Assembly: GCF_003732425.1 (NCBI RefSeq)
Contig: NZ_MOBX01000015.1
Span: 80,303 to 144,302, forward strand
DNA length: 64,000 nt
Reading direction: 5' to 3'
Source of the DNA: Pseudomonas fluorescens
GTDB lineage: Bacteria > Pseudomonadota > Gammaproteobacteria > Pseudomonadales > Pseudomonadaceae
Part shown: piece after piece, positions 50,196-58,020 of the stretch
How the letters are laid out: each line of letters opens with the position of its first letter
Numbering within the stretch: the first letter of the stretch is position 1
Made by a program: the position numbers and the translations under genes
Notes under the pieces: generated by a model
What the model saw: the letters and a program-made list of their open reading frames with translations, nothing else
Databases searched by the model: none
What the model was told of the DNA's origin: nothing

Positions 50196-52847
50196 TCAGG
50201 CTTCATTGTCCATTCCCGGCTGGGTCTGCAACGGCAAGTGCAAGGTAATGCAGGTGCCGTGTCCGTCGATGCCGTCGGCGACGCTGATACGACCGCCGTG
50301 CGCGCCGACCATGCCCTGACAGATTGCAAGGCCGAGGCCGGTGCCCTGCCCCCCGCGATCACCCCGGGCAGCGGTGTAAAACATGTCGAAAATCTTCGCC
50401 CGTTCATCCTCGGGAATCCCCGGCCCCTCGTCGCTGACCGAGAAGAAAATCTCCTCGTCATTCGCGCCCGCACTCAGTTGCAAGCGACCGTGCGCGGGTG
50501 AGAAACGTGCGGCGTTTTCCAATACATTGACCAGCGCCTGTTCGATCAGCGCCGCATGCACGAACAACAGCGGCAACTCGGCCGGCACATCGGTGCTGAC
50601 CTGCAATGGCGCGAGCACCGCGCGCAGGCGATTGAGCGAACTGCCGACGATGTCGGCGGGCGACACCCAGTCCCGCGCCAGTTTCAGCGCGCCGTGGCCG
50701 AGGCGGGTCATGTCGAGCAGATTCTGGATGTAGCGATCGAGGCGTTCGGCTTCATCGCGAGTGCCTTCGAGCAGTTCACGACGATCCTCCAGCGGGATCG
50801 CTTCGCCGAGGGCCAACAGGCTGTCGATGCTGCCGCGCATGGCGGTCAGCGGCGTGCGCAGGTCGTGGGACACGGAGGCCAGCAAGGCACTGCGCAGTTG
50901 TTCGGTTTCACCGTGCAGGCGCGCGGCTTCGAGGTCATCGGCCAACTGCGCGCGCGCCAGCGCTTGGGCGAGCGGCTGACTCAACGCAGTGAGCAAACGC
51001 CGACGTTGACCGCTCAGGGTCTGGCCTTCTTTGGCGCAAACACCGAGCAACGCCAGCGGCCCGTCCTCGACCGACAGCGGCCACCACCACCAACGTCCGA
51101 ACGGCAGCGTGCCAGTGCCCATGCCTGCCGGTTGATCATGCTGCCAGGCCCAGTCGGCGGCGGCACGTTCGGACTCGGTAAATTCCAGCGGTCCGCCGGT
51201 CTCGACCTTCCAGCCGCCCTGCCCGTCACGGTTGAGCAGGCACAATTGCAGATCGCTCCAGCCATTGAGGTGTTGCGCGGCGGCGCTGACCACTGCCTGA
51301 CGGTCCGTCGCGGCGGTGAGTTTGCGCGACAGGTCGAGCAGTTCGGTGGTTTCTTCCTGGGTGTCGCGCAAGGCCTGTAGTTGCCGACGCTGCCGCGCCG
51401 CGAGGTTGCCGGTGAGCGCCGCCATCAGCAGGAAAAACAACAGCGTCAGGACGTCTTCTTCGCGCTGGATGGCGAAGGAAAACTTCGGCGGGATGAACAG
51501 AAAGTCATAGGTCAGAAACGACAGTGCGGCACAGGCCAGCGCCGGGCCGAGACTGCTGCGCACCGCCACCAGCAACACGGCCGCGAGGAACACCAGCGAG
51601 ATGTTCGGCAACGGCAACACACTCGACACCGCCCACGCCAATGCACTGGCCAACACCGTGGCGACCAGCGCCAGCGCATAGTCGAACCACACCACGTTCA
51701 GCGCATTGCGCGGGCGCGGTTGCTGCTGTTGCTGATCGCTGTCGAGGACGTTGATCTCCAGCCCGTGAGCCTGACGCAACAGACGCGCCGCGAGTCCACC
51801 GCCGAACAGACGCCGGCGCAGACGTGGCCGGGACTGCCCAACCAGAACCAGACTCGCACGGCGTTCGGCAGCATGCTGGATCAGGGTTTTCGCCACCTCA
51901 CCGGCGCGCAGCAACACCACTTCACCGCCCAGGCGCTCGGCCAGTTGCTGAGCGCTTTGCAGGCGCAGACGCGATTGCTCGTCGCGTACAGTGCCGTTGT
52001 CGACATGCACCAGACTCCACGGTAAATGCCGGCGCTGGGCAACGCGACTGGCGTGGCGCACAAGGCGTTCGGCCTGCGCATCACCATCGACGCCGACCAG
52101 CAGGCGTCCACGCACCGCCGGCGCCGCCTGACCGAGTTGGCGATAGCCTTGGGCGAGATCGTTATCGACCTGCGCGGCGGCCGTTTGCATCGCCAGTTCG
52201 CGCAATGCGGTGAGGTTGGTCTGGGTGAAAAACGCATCAATCGCCGCGCGCGCCTGCTCCGGCACATAGACCTTGCCCTCGCGCAGACGCTCGAGCAATT
52301 CACGCGGGGGCAGGTCGATCAGCAGCAGTTCGTAGGCTTCTTGCAGGACCCAGTCCGGCAGGGTTTCGCGCACTTGCACACCGGTGATGCCGCGCACCTG
52401 ATCATTGAGACTTTCCAGGTGCTGGACGTTGACCGTGGTGAACACGTCGATGCCGGCGGCGAGCAGTTCCTGAATGTCTTGCCAGCGTTTCGTGTGGCGA
52501 CTGCCGGGGGCGTTGCTGTGGGCCAGTTCATCGACCAGCACCAGTTTCGGCTTGGCCGCGAGAATGCCGTCGAGGTCCATTTCTTCGAGCATCACGCCAC
52601 GGTATTCCGAGCGCACCAACGGTTGCTGCGGCAAGCCGCCGAGCAGCGCTTCGGTTTCGGCACGGCCATGGGTTTCGACGACACCAGCGATGACTTTCAC
52701 GCCTTGGCGCAATTGCGTGTGGGCGGCCTGGAGCATGGCGTAGGTTTTGCCGACACCGGGGGCGGCGCCGAGAAACACTTTCAACCGGCCACGGCCGTCA
52801 CGGGGCAGGTCTGCTAACAGCGCGTCGGCGCGGCCGGAGTCGCTCAT
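50196..52847 (-). CDS. kdpD: KdpD osmosensitive K+ sensor kinase
   Basis: The kinase has 883 residues: an N-terminal KdpD domain with Walker A FLGAAPGVGKTYAMLQ, a Usp-like domain (about 240-370), four closely packed membrane helices (about 385-490), a GAF-like segment, HisKA with VSHDLRTPLTAM and HATPase (DEGPGIPEDERAKI, GTGLGLAICQG). It senses K+ and turgor, and phosphorylates or dephosphorylates KdpE. It is separated from kdpC by 130 bases that hold a type A REP pair, so translation of D and E is probably not tightly coupled to FABC. Confidence 0.97.
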   Translation of the reverse strand: MSDSGRADALLADLPRDGRGRLKVFLGAAPGVGKTYAMLQAAHTQLRQGVKVIAGVVETHGRAETEALLGGLPQQPLVRSEYRGVMLEEMDLDGILAAKPKLVLVDELAHSNAPGSRHTKRWQDIQELLAAGIDVFTTVNVQHLESLNDQVRGITGVQVRETLPDWVLQEAYELLLIDLPPRELLERLREGKVYVPEQARAAIDAFFTQTNLTALRELAMQTAAAQVDNDLAQGYRQLGQAAPAVRGRLLVGVDGDAQAERLVRHASRVAQRRHLPWSLVHVDNGTVRDEQSRLRLQSAQQLAERLGGEVVLLRAGEVAKTLIQHAAERRASLVLVGQSRPRLRRRLFGGGLAARLLRQAHGLEINVLDSDQQQQQPRPRNALNVVWFDYALALVATVLASALAWAVSSVLPLPNISLVFLAAVLLVAVRSSLGPALACAALSFLTYDFLFIPPKFSFAIQREEDVLTLLFFLLMAALTGNLAARQRRQLQALRDTQEETTELLDLSRKLTAATDRQAVVSAAAQHLNGWSDLQLCLLNRDGQGGWKVETGGPLEFTESERAAADWAWQHDQPAGMGTGTLPFGRWWWWPLSVEDGPLALLGVCAKEGQTLSGQRRRLLTALSQPLAQALARAQLADDLEAARLHGETEQLRSALLASVSHDLRTPLTAMRGSIDSLLALGEAIPLEDRRELLEGTRDEAERLDRYIQNLLDMTRLGHGALKLARDWVSPADIVGSSLNRLRAVLAPLQVSTDVPAELPLLFVHAALIEQALVNVLENAARFSPAHGRLQLSAGANDEEIFFSVSDEGPGIPEDERAKIFDMFYTAARGDRGGQGTGLGLAICQGMVGAHGGRISVADGIDGHGTCITLHLPLQTQPGMDNEA

Positions 52848-52893
52848 GCTTGATGTTCTCTTTTGCTGATGTTGATTCGGTGTCTGTTATGAC

Positions 52894-52964
52894 CCCTTCG
52901 CGAGCAGGCTCGCTCCCACATTTGGAACGCGTATTCCTGTGGGAGCGAGCCTGCTCGCGAAGGG
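52894..52964. repeat. REP pair, type A, between kdpC and kdpD
   Basis: Exact 27-base inverted arms (52894-52920 and 52938-52964). It lies inside the kdp unit, where RNA structure could stabilise the upstream mRNA. Confidence 0.92.
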
Positions 52965-52977
52965 TCGCGCCGCCGGT

Positions 52978-53523
52978 TTACAGTTTTTCCAGTGCCATGT
53001 TCAGCTCCAGCACATTCACCACTGGCGGCCCCACCAGCGGCTGTTCGATGTGCGCATCGAGCAGTTGCTGCAAGGTCGTCACCGGCACGTTTCGCGCTGC
53101 CGCAACTCGCGCCAGTTGATAGGCAATTGCCGCCGGTGGCAAGTGTGGATCGAGGCCACTGCCAGAGGTGGTCAACAAGGCCAATGGCACCGGGCCTTGC
53201 CCCGGAACCTGCAATTTGTTGGCGTCGTCGATCACCCGCGTGGCGAGTGCCGGATTACTCGGTGCCAGGTTGCTCGCACTGCTGGAAACCGTGGCAAACG
53301 CACCAGCCGATGGCCGTGGATGGAACCACGCATCGCCGACAAAATCCTGCGCGATCAGCGACGAGCCGCGGACTTTGCCGTCGGCGTCGTGCACCAGGCT
53401 ACCGTTGGCTTGGGCGGGAAATGCGACTTGCGCGACACCGGTCACCACCAGTGGGTAGGCGACGCCGGTGACCAGGGTCATCAGCACCAGCAGGCTCAGG
53501 GCCGGACGTATCATTGTGGACAT
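52978..53523 (-). CDS. kdpC: KdpC subunit of the high-affinity K+ ATPase
   Basis: KdpC of 181 residues has one N-terminal membrane helix (about 5-30) and a periplasmic domain with GSSLIAQDF, WFHPRPSA and SGSGLDPHLPPAAIAYQ. It stabilises the KdpFABC complex and assists nucleotide binding by KdpB. AGGA lies 8 bases before ATG 53523. Upstream, a 231-base insertion-like stretch separates it from kdpB, unusual for an operon whose subunits are normally coupled. Confidence 0.96.
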   Translation of the reverse strand: MSTMIRPALSLLVLMTLVTGVAYPLVVTGVAQVAFPAQANGSLVHDADGKVRGSSLIAQDFVGDAWFHPRPSAGAFATVSSSASNLAPSNPALATRVIDDANKLQVPGQGPVPLALLTTSGSGLDPHLPPAAIAYQLARVAAARNVPVTTLQQLLDAHIEQPLVGPPVVNVLELNMALEKL

Positions 53524-53572
53524 TTTCAAGATCCTCGAATTCGTTGGGCAAACTTTGGTGGGGTGTCAGGGA

Positions 53573-53750
53573 GATCTTTTCCCCCTCACCCCAGCCCTCT
53601 CCCCCAAGGGGGCGAGGGGGAAAGGGAGCCGATTTATATGCTTTTCAAAACTTGCGTTCGGCTCGGTATCTCAAGTCGGTGAAACTCTGATAAACCACTC
53701 GGTCAGTCCCCTCTCCCTCTGGGAGAGGGTTAGGGTGAGGGGCTTTTTCC
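53573..53750. repeat. third inverted repeat family inserted between kdpB and kdpC
   Basis: Left part (about 53580-53627) is CT-rich: CCCCTCACCCCAGCCCTCTC with a nested hairpin of CCCCC / GGGGG. Right part (53708-53742) holds CCCTCT / AGAGGG and GGGTTAGGGTGAGGGG, the near complement of the left. The flanks are unrelated to kdp. It is a different family from types A and B. Confidence 0.75.
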
Positions 53751-53754
53751 GGCC

Positions 53755-55818
53755 TCACACCAGATGCAGCGCCGTGAGCAACATGTCGATCGCCTTGATC
53801 CCCACGAACGGCACCAGAATCCCGCCCAATCCATAGATCAACAGATTGCGCCGCAGCAACGCCGCCGCACTCGCCGCCTGGACGCGCACACCGCGCAGCG
53901 CTAGCGGAATCAGCACAACGATGATCAAGGCGTTGAAGACGATCGCCGAGAGAATCGCGCTCTGCGGACTGGTCAGCTGCATGATGTTCAGCACGCCCAG
54001 TTGCGGATAAATCGAGGCAAACAACGCCGGCAGGATCGCGAAGTATTTGGCCACGTCGTTGGCGATGGAAAAGGTCGTCAGCGCACCGCGAGTCACCAGC
54101 AACTCCTTGCCGATCTGCACCACGTCGAGCAGCTTGGTCGGGTCGCTGTCGAGGTCGACCATGTTCGCCGCTTCGCGGGCAGCCTGGGTGCCGTCGTTCA
54201 TCGCCATGCCGACGTCAGCCTGGGCCAGCGCCGGGGCATCGTTGGCGCCGTCGCCGCACATCGCGACCAGACGACCGTCGTTTTGCTCGTGACGAATGCG
54301 CGCGAGTTTTTTCTCCGGCGTGGCCTCAGCGAGGACGTCATCGACGCCTGCTTCAGCGGCGATGGCAGCGGCGGTCAGCGGGTTGTCGCCGGTGACCATC
54401 ACGGTACGAATGCCCAGTTTGCGCAGTTCGGCGAAGCGCTCGCGAATGCCGGGTTTGACCACGTCCTTGAGGTGGATCGCGCCAAGCAGTTTGCCGTCGG
54501 CGCAGACCAGCAATGGCGTGCCGCCGCTCTGGGCAATCTTGTCGATTTCCCGCGACAGTGCCGGGGCCAGATCCGAGCGTTTTTGGCCGAGGAAACTCAG
54601 CAGTGAATCCACCGCACCTTTGCGGTAGACGCGACCTTGATAGTCGACGCCGGACAAACGGGTTTCAGCGCTGAACGGCACGGCGGTCAAGGTTTCCAGC
54701 GCCGGCTCCGGTTGCGGATGCAGACCGCGCAGGTATTCAACAATGGATTTACCTTCAGCGGTTTCGTCAGCCAACGAGGCGAACAGCGCGCCTTCGGCCA
54801 GCTCGCGACCACTCACACCCGGCGCGGCATACACCGCGCTGCAACGACGGTTACCGAAGGTGATGGTGCCGGTCTTGTCCAGCAACAGCACGTGCACGTC
54901 GCCCGCTGCTTCCACCGCGCGGCCAGACTTGGCGATCACGTTGAGGCGCACCAGACGATCCATCCCGGCGATACCGATGGCCGACAGCAGACCGCCAATG
55001 GTGGTCGGAATCAGCGTGACCAGCAGCGCCACGAGGAACACCAGCGGCAGGCTGCCGTTGGCGAAATGAGCGAACGGTTGCAGGGTCACGACCACCAGCA
55101 GAAAGATCAGGGTCAAACCGATCAGCAGGATATCGAGCGCCACTTCATTCGGGGTTTTCTGGCGCTTGGCGCCTTCAACCAACGCGATCATGCGGTCGAG
55201 TGTCGATTCACCGGGGTTGGCGGTGATCTTGACCAGCAACCAGTCGGACACCAGGCGTGTGTTGCCGGTAACGGCGGAACGGTCGCCGCCGGACTCACGG
55301 ATCACCGGCGCCGATTCACCAGTGATCGCCGCTTCGTTGACCGCCGCGATGCCCTCGATGACTTCGCCGTCACCGGGGATCATCTCCCCGGCTTCGACGC
55401 GCACCACATCGCCTTTACGCAGGCTCGTAGCCGGGACCACCTGAAAACTGCCGTTGGCCTGTTTGCGTCGTGCGCTGAGGCCTTCGCTGCCAGCCTTGAG
55501 GCTGTCGGCGCGGGCCTTGCCGCGACCTTCGGCCAAGGCTTCGGCGAAGTTGGCGAACAGCACGGTGAACCACAGCCACAGGGCGATTTGCGCGGCGACG
55601 AAGGTCGGCACGTCGGCGTCGGGAATGAAGCACAGCACGGTGGTGAAAATCGCCGTCAGCTCAACCACCAGCATCACCGGCGAACGTTTCAGTTGCCGCG
55701 GGTCGAGCTTGACGAAGGCTTGCACCAGCGCCGGCCGCCACAGGGCCGAGATCGCGGTTTTCGGTGCTTCTGCCGACTTGGTCGGCTCTGCAGGTTTTGC
55801 AGGAACGTGCATATTCAT
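53755..55818 (-). CDS. kdpB: KdpB catalytic P-type ATPase subunit
   Basis: KdpB of 687 residues. Seven hydrophobic segments are expected. Key motifs: phosphorylation loop LLDKTGTITFGNR, actuator TGES (AITGESAPVIRES), MCGDGANDAPALAQADVG, and the KdpB-specific TTIGGLLSAIG. It hydrolyses ATP to drive K+ uptake by KdpA. It starts 10 bases downstream of the kdpA stop. The strand and spacing fit one FAB transcript, but a repeat block precedes kdpC. Confidence 0.97.
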   Translation of the reverse strand: MNMHVPAKPAEPTKSAEAPKTAISALWRPALVQAFVKLDPRQLKRSPVMLVVELTAIFTTVLCFIPDADVPTFVAAQIALWLWFTVLFANFAEALAEGRGKARADSLKAGSEGLSARRKQANGSFQVVPATSLRKGDVVRVEAGEMIPGDGEVIEGIAAVNEAAITGESAPVIRESGGDRSAVTGNTRLVSDWLLVKITANPGESTLDRMIALVEGAKRQKTPNEVALDILLIGLTLIFLLVVVTLQPFAHFANGSLPLVFLVALLVTLIPTTIGGLLSAIGIAGMDRLVRLNVIAKSGRAVEAAGDVHVLLLDKTGTITFGNRRCSAVYAAPGVSGRELAEGALFASLADETAEGKSIVEYLRGLHPQPEPALETLTAVPFSAETRLSGVDYQGRVYRKGAVDSLLSFLGQKRSDLAPALSREIDKIAQSGGTPLLVCADGKLLGAIHLKDVVKPGIRERFAELRKLGIRTVMVTGDNPLTAAAIAAEAGVDDVLAEATPEKKLARIRHEQNDGRLVAMCGDGANDAPALAQADVGMAMNDGTQAAREAANMVDLDSDPTKLLDVVQIGKELLVTRGALTTFSIANDVAKYFAILPALFASIYPQLGVLNIMQLTSPQSAILSAIVFNALIIVVLIPLALRGVRVQAASAAALLRRNLLIYGLGGILVPFVGIKAIDMLLTALHLV

Positions 55819-55828
55819 GATGGATTCC

Positions 55829-57523
55829 TTAGAAGCCCATACTTAAATGTTCGGCAATCGGGCCGAGCGCCAGAGTCGGCAGAAAGGTCAGGCCGCCCAC
55901 CAGCAAAATGGTCACGGTCAGCAGGGTCACGAACAGCGGGCCATGGGTCGGGAAGCTGTTCTGGCCGATCGGTGCGGTTTTCTTCATCGCCAGGCTGCCG
56001 GCCAGTGCCAGTACCGGGAGGATGTAGCCGAAGCGACCGATCAACATGCCCAGGCCCAACATCAGGTTGTGGAACGGTGTGTTCGCGCTCAGGCCACCGA
56101 AGGCCGAACCGTTGTTGGCGCTGGCCGAGGTGTAGGCGTAGAGCAACTGACTGAAACCGTGCGGGCCAGGGTTGCTGATGGTCGCCGCCGGACCTGGCAG
56201 GACAGCCGCGATCGCGCCGAGTACCAGCACGCCAACCGGCATGACCAACAGTGTCACGACCAGCAATTGCACTTCCCGCGCCTGCAGTTTCTTGCCGAGG
56301 TATTCCGGTGTACGGCCGATCATCAATCCGGCAAGGAACACCGCGATCAGCACGTTGAGCAACATGCCGTAGAGCCCGGCACCGACGCCGCCGAAGATCA
56401 CTTCGCCGACCATCATGTTGACCAGCGCGACCATGCCGCTGAGCGGATTGAGGCTGTCGTGCATGCCGTTGACCGAGCCGTTCGAGGCTGCCGTCGTCGT
56501 CACCGACCACAGCACCGTGGCGGTGGTGCCGAAGCGGGCTTCTTTACCTTCCAGCGGTGCAGTCTGTTCAACTGCCGCGTTGTTCAAGGTCGGGTTCGGT
56601 TGGTATTCAGCCCACAGCGAAGTCGCGCCACCGATCAGGAACAGCGCGAACATGCAGGCGATGATCGCGCGGCTCTGACGCAGGTCCTTGACGTAGTGAC
56701 CGAAGGTGAACACCAGCGCTACCGGAATCAGAATGATCGAAGCGACTTCGAACAGGTTGCTCCACGCGGTCGGGTTCTCGAACGGGTGCGCCGAGTTGAC
56801 GCCGAAAAAGCCACCGCCGTTGGTGCCCAGTTGCTTGATCGCAATCTGACTGGCGGCCGGGCCGAGCGGGATCACTTGATCGACGCCCTGCATGGTCACT
56901 GCATTCACATATTGCGCGAAAGTTTGTGGCACGCCCTGCCAGACCAGATACAGCGCCAGCAACAGGCACAGCGGCAACAGGCCGTAGAGGGTGGCGCGGG
57001 TCATGTCGACCCAGAAGTTGCCGAGGGTTTTCGTCGATTTGCGGCCGATGCCACGGCACAGCGCAACCAGTACGGCGAGGCCGGTGGCGGCGCTGACGAA
57101 GTTCTGCACGGTGAGGCCGGCCATCTGGCTCAGATAGCTGAGGGTCGCCTCACCGCTGTAGGACTGCCAGTTGGTGTTGGTCATGAAACTGACCGCGGTG
57201 TTGAACGCTTGCGTCCATTCCTGGCCCGGCAGATTTTGCGGGTTCAGTGGCAGGTGATCCTGGAACAACAGAATCGCGAACAGCAGGAGGAAACCGGCGA
57301 GGTTGAACGCCAGCAGCGCCAGCGTGTACTTCTGCCAGCTCTGTTCAGCCTGCGGATCGACCCCGGCGATGCGATAGCAACCGCGCTCGACCGGGCCGAG
57401 AACCGGCGTCAGCCAGGTACGCTGACCTTCCATCACCTTGTAGTAGAAGCGCCCGAGGAACGGCGCCGGCAGCAAGACCACCGCAAAAAACGCGAGGATC
57501 AGCCAATAGTCATAACTGTGCAT
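55829..57523 (-). CDS. kdpA: KdpA potassium-translocating subunit
   Basis: KdpA of 564 residues, an inner-membrane protein of the K+ transporter superfamily with about ten helices and four pore-loop repeats, for example SFMTNTNWQSYSGEATLSY, QLGTNGGGFFGVNSAHPFEN and FTTAAS-like TTTAASNGSVNGM, which form the selectivity filter. It starts at MHSYDYWLILAFF; the frame extends much further upstream only as an antisense artefact. The kdpF stop lies 8 bases upstream of the start. Confidence 0.97.
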   Translation of the reverse strand: MHSYDYWLILAFFAVVLLPAPFLGRFYYKVMEGQRTWLTPVLGPVERGCYRIAGVDPQAEQSWQKYTLALLAFNLAGFLLLFAILLFQDHLPLNPQNLPGQEWTQAFNTAVSFMTNTNWQSYSGEATLSYLSQMAGLTVQNFVSAATGLAVLVALCRGIGRKSTKTLGNFWVDMTRATLYGLLPLCLLLALYLVWQGVPQTFAQYVNAVTMQGVDQVIPLGPAASQIAIKQLGTNGGGFFGVNSAHPFENPTAWSNLFEVASIILIPVALVFTFGHYVKDLRQSRAIIACMFALFLIGGATSLWAEYQPNPTLNNAAVEQTAPLEGKEARFGTTATVLWSVTTTAASNGSVNGMHDSLNPLSGMVALVNMMVGEVIFGGVGAGLYGMLLNVLIAVFLAGLMIGRTPEYLGKKLQAREVQLLVVTLLVMPVGVLVLGAIAAVLPGPAATISNPGPHGFSQLLYAYTSASANNGSAFGGLSANTPFHNLMLGLGMLIGRFGYILPVLALAGSLAMKKTAPIGQNSFPTHGPLFVTLLTVTILLVGGLTFLPTLALGPIAEHLSMGF

Positions 57524-57531
57524 AGCCGCTC

Positions 57532-57621
57532 CTAGTTCCGATCCGCGCGCAACAGCGCAACCAACAGATAAATGAACAGCCCCACTGCCAACAGCAGTGA
57601 CACCCCGTCCAGAACGCTCAT
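57532..57621 (-). CDS. kdpF: KdpF small membrane subunit
   Basis: A 29-residue single-helix peptide too short for a routine frame search: MSVLDGVSLLLAVGLFIYLL followed by VALLRADRN and TAG. It stabilises the KdpABC complex. GGAG stands 7 bases before ATG 57621. It is the first gene of the operon. Confidence 0.93.
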   Translation of the reverse strand: MSVLDGVSLLLAVGLFIYLLVALLRADRN

Positions 57622-57708
57622 GGAAGATCTCCGTGTTACGGCGTATTGCCGCGTGTGGAGGCATTGTCGGAAAGGTGGCTGTAAAGGAACGAGAGCGAGG
57701 GGTCTGGC

Positions 57709-57731
57709 TGGGCATAAAGAAAGCGTAAAGA
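57709..57731 (-). promoter_or_regulatory. candidate KdpE-binding site upstream of kdpF
   Basis: The minus strand reads CTTTACGCTTTCTTTATGCC about 90 bases before kdpF. This resembles the TTTATACTTTTTTTACACC element bound by KdpE in E. coli, as I remember it. I cannot point to clean -35/-10 boxes. Confidence 0.5.
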
Positions 57732-57782
57732 GTGGGTTTATGCTGGCGTTACAGCAGGTTTTTACGCCGTCAGGCCGGGCCT

Positions 57783-57850
57783 CTTCGCGAGCAGGCTCGC
57801 TCCCACAATTTGAAATGCATTCCCCTATGGGAGCGAGCCTGCTCGCGAAG
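57783..57850. repeat. REP pair, type A
   Basis: Inverted arms of 23 bases (57783-57805 and 57828-57850), in the gap between the divergent kdp and eat promoters. Confidence 0.88.
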
Positions 57851-57960
57851 ACGGCATAACGAGCAACATCGCACTCAACTGGCGCACAAAAAGCAGCTAT
57901 CCCACCGCGAACATCCCCGATACGACAGCTTTCAACTCATTACGACTTGTTTCACAGCAA

Positions 57961-57976
57961 TGGCACGCCCGCTGCA
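57961..57976 (+). promoter_or_regulatory. sigma-54 promoter of eat
   Basis: TGGCACGCCCGCTGCA matches the -24/-12 consensus with GG and GC separated by 10 bases. The start point would be near 57987, giving a 34-base leader. Activation by an EatR-type enhancer-binding protein is expected from P. aeruginosa, but no such gene is in this window. Confidence 0.72.
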
Positions 57977-57984
57977 AACGCCCT

Positions 57985-58012
57985 TCCCTGAGCTTTCCAA
58001 ACCGTTCAGGGA
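57985..58012 (+). promoter_or_regulatory. eat leader hairpin overlapping the ribosome binding site
   Basis: TCCCTGA (57985-57991) and TCAGGGA (58006-58012) are exact complements, 14 bases apart. The second arm contains the GGGA of the eat ribosome binding site, and the first starts at the predicted 5' end of the RNA. Confidence 0.5.
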
Positions 58013-58020
58013 GCAAACGC

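Noticed and set aside
54637..56154. 505-codon plus-strand frame opposite kdpB and kdpA
   Set aside because: It crosses two real genes on the other strand and has shadow composition.
55847..57535. 562-codon plus-strand frame opposite kdpA
   Set aside because: Very Gln/His/Arg-rich shadow of the kdpA coding strand with no motif or ribosome site.
10617..57850. CRISPR array or transposon ends
   Set aside because: The repeats are scattered inverted pairs between genes without regular spacers, cas genes or a transposase. They are REP elements.
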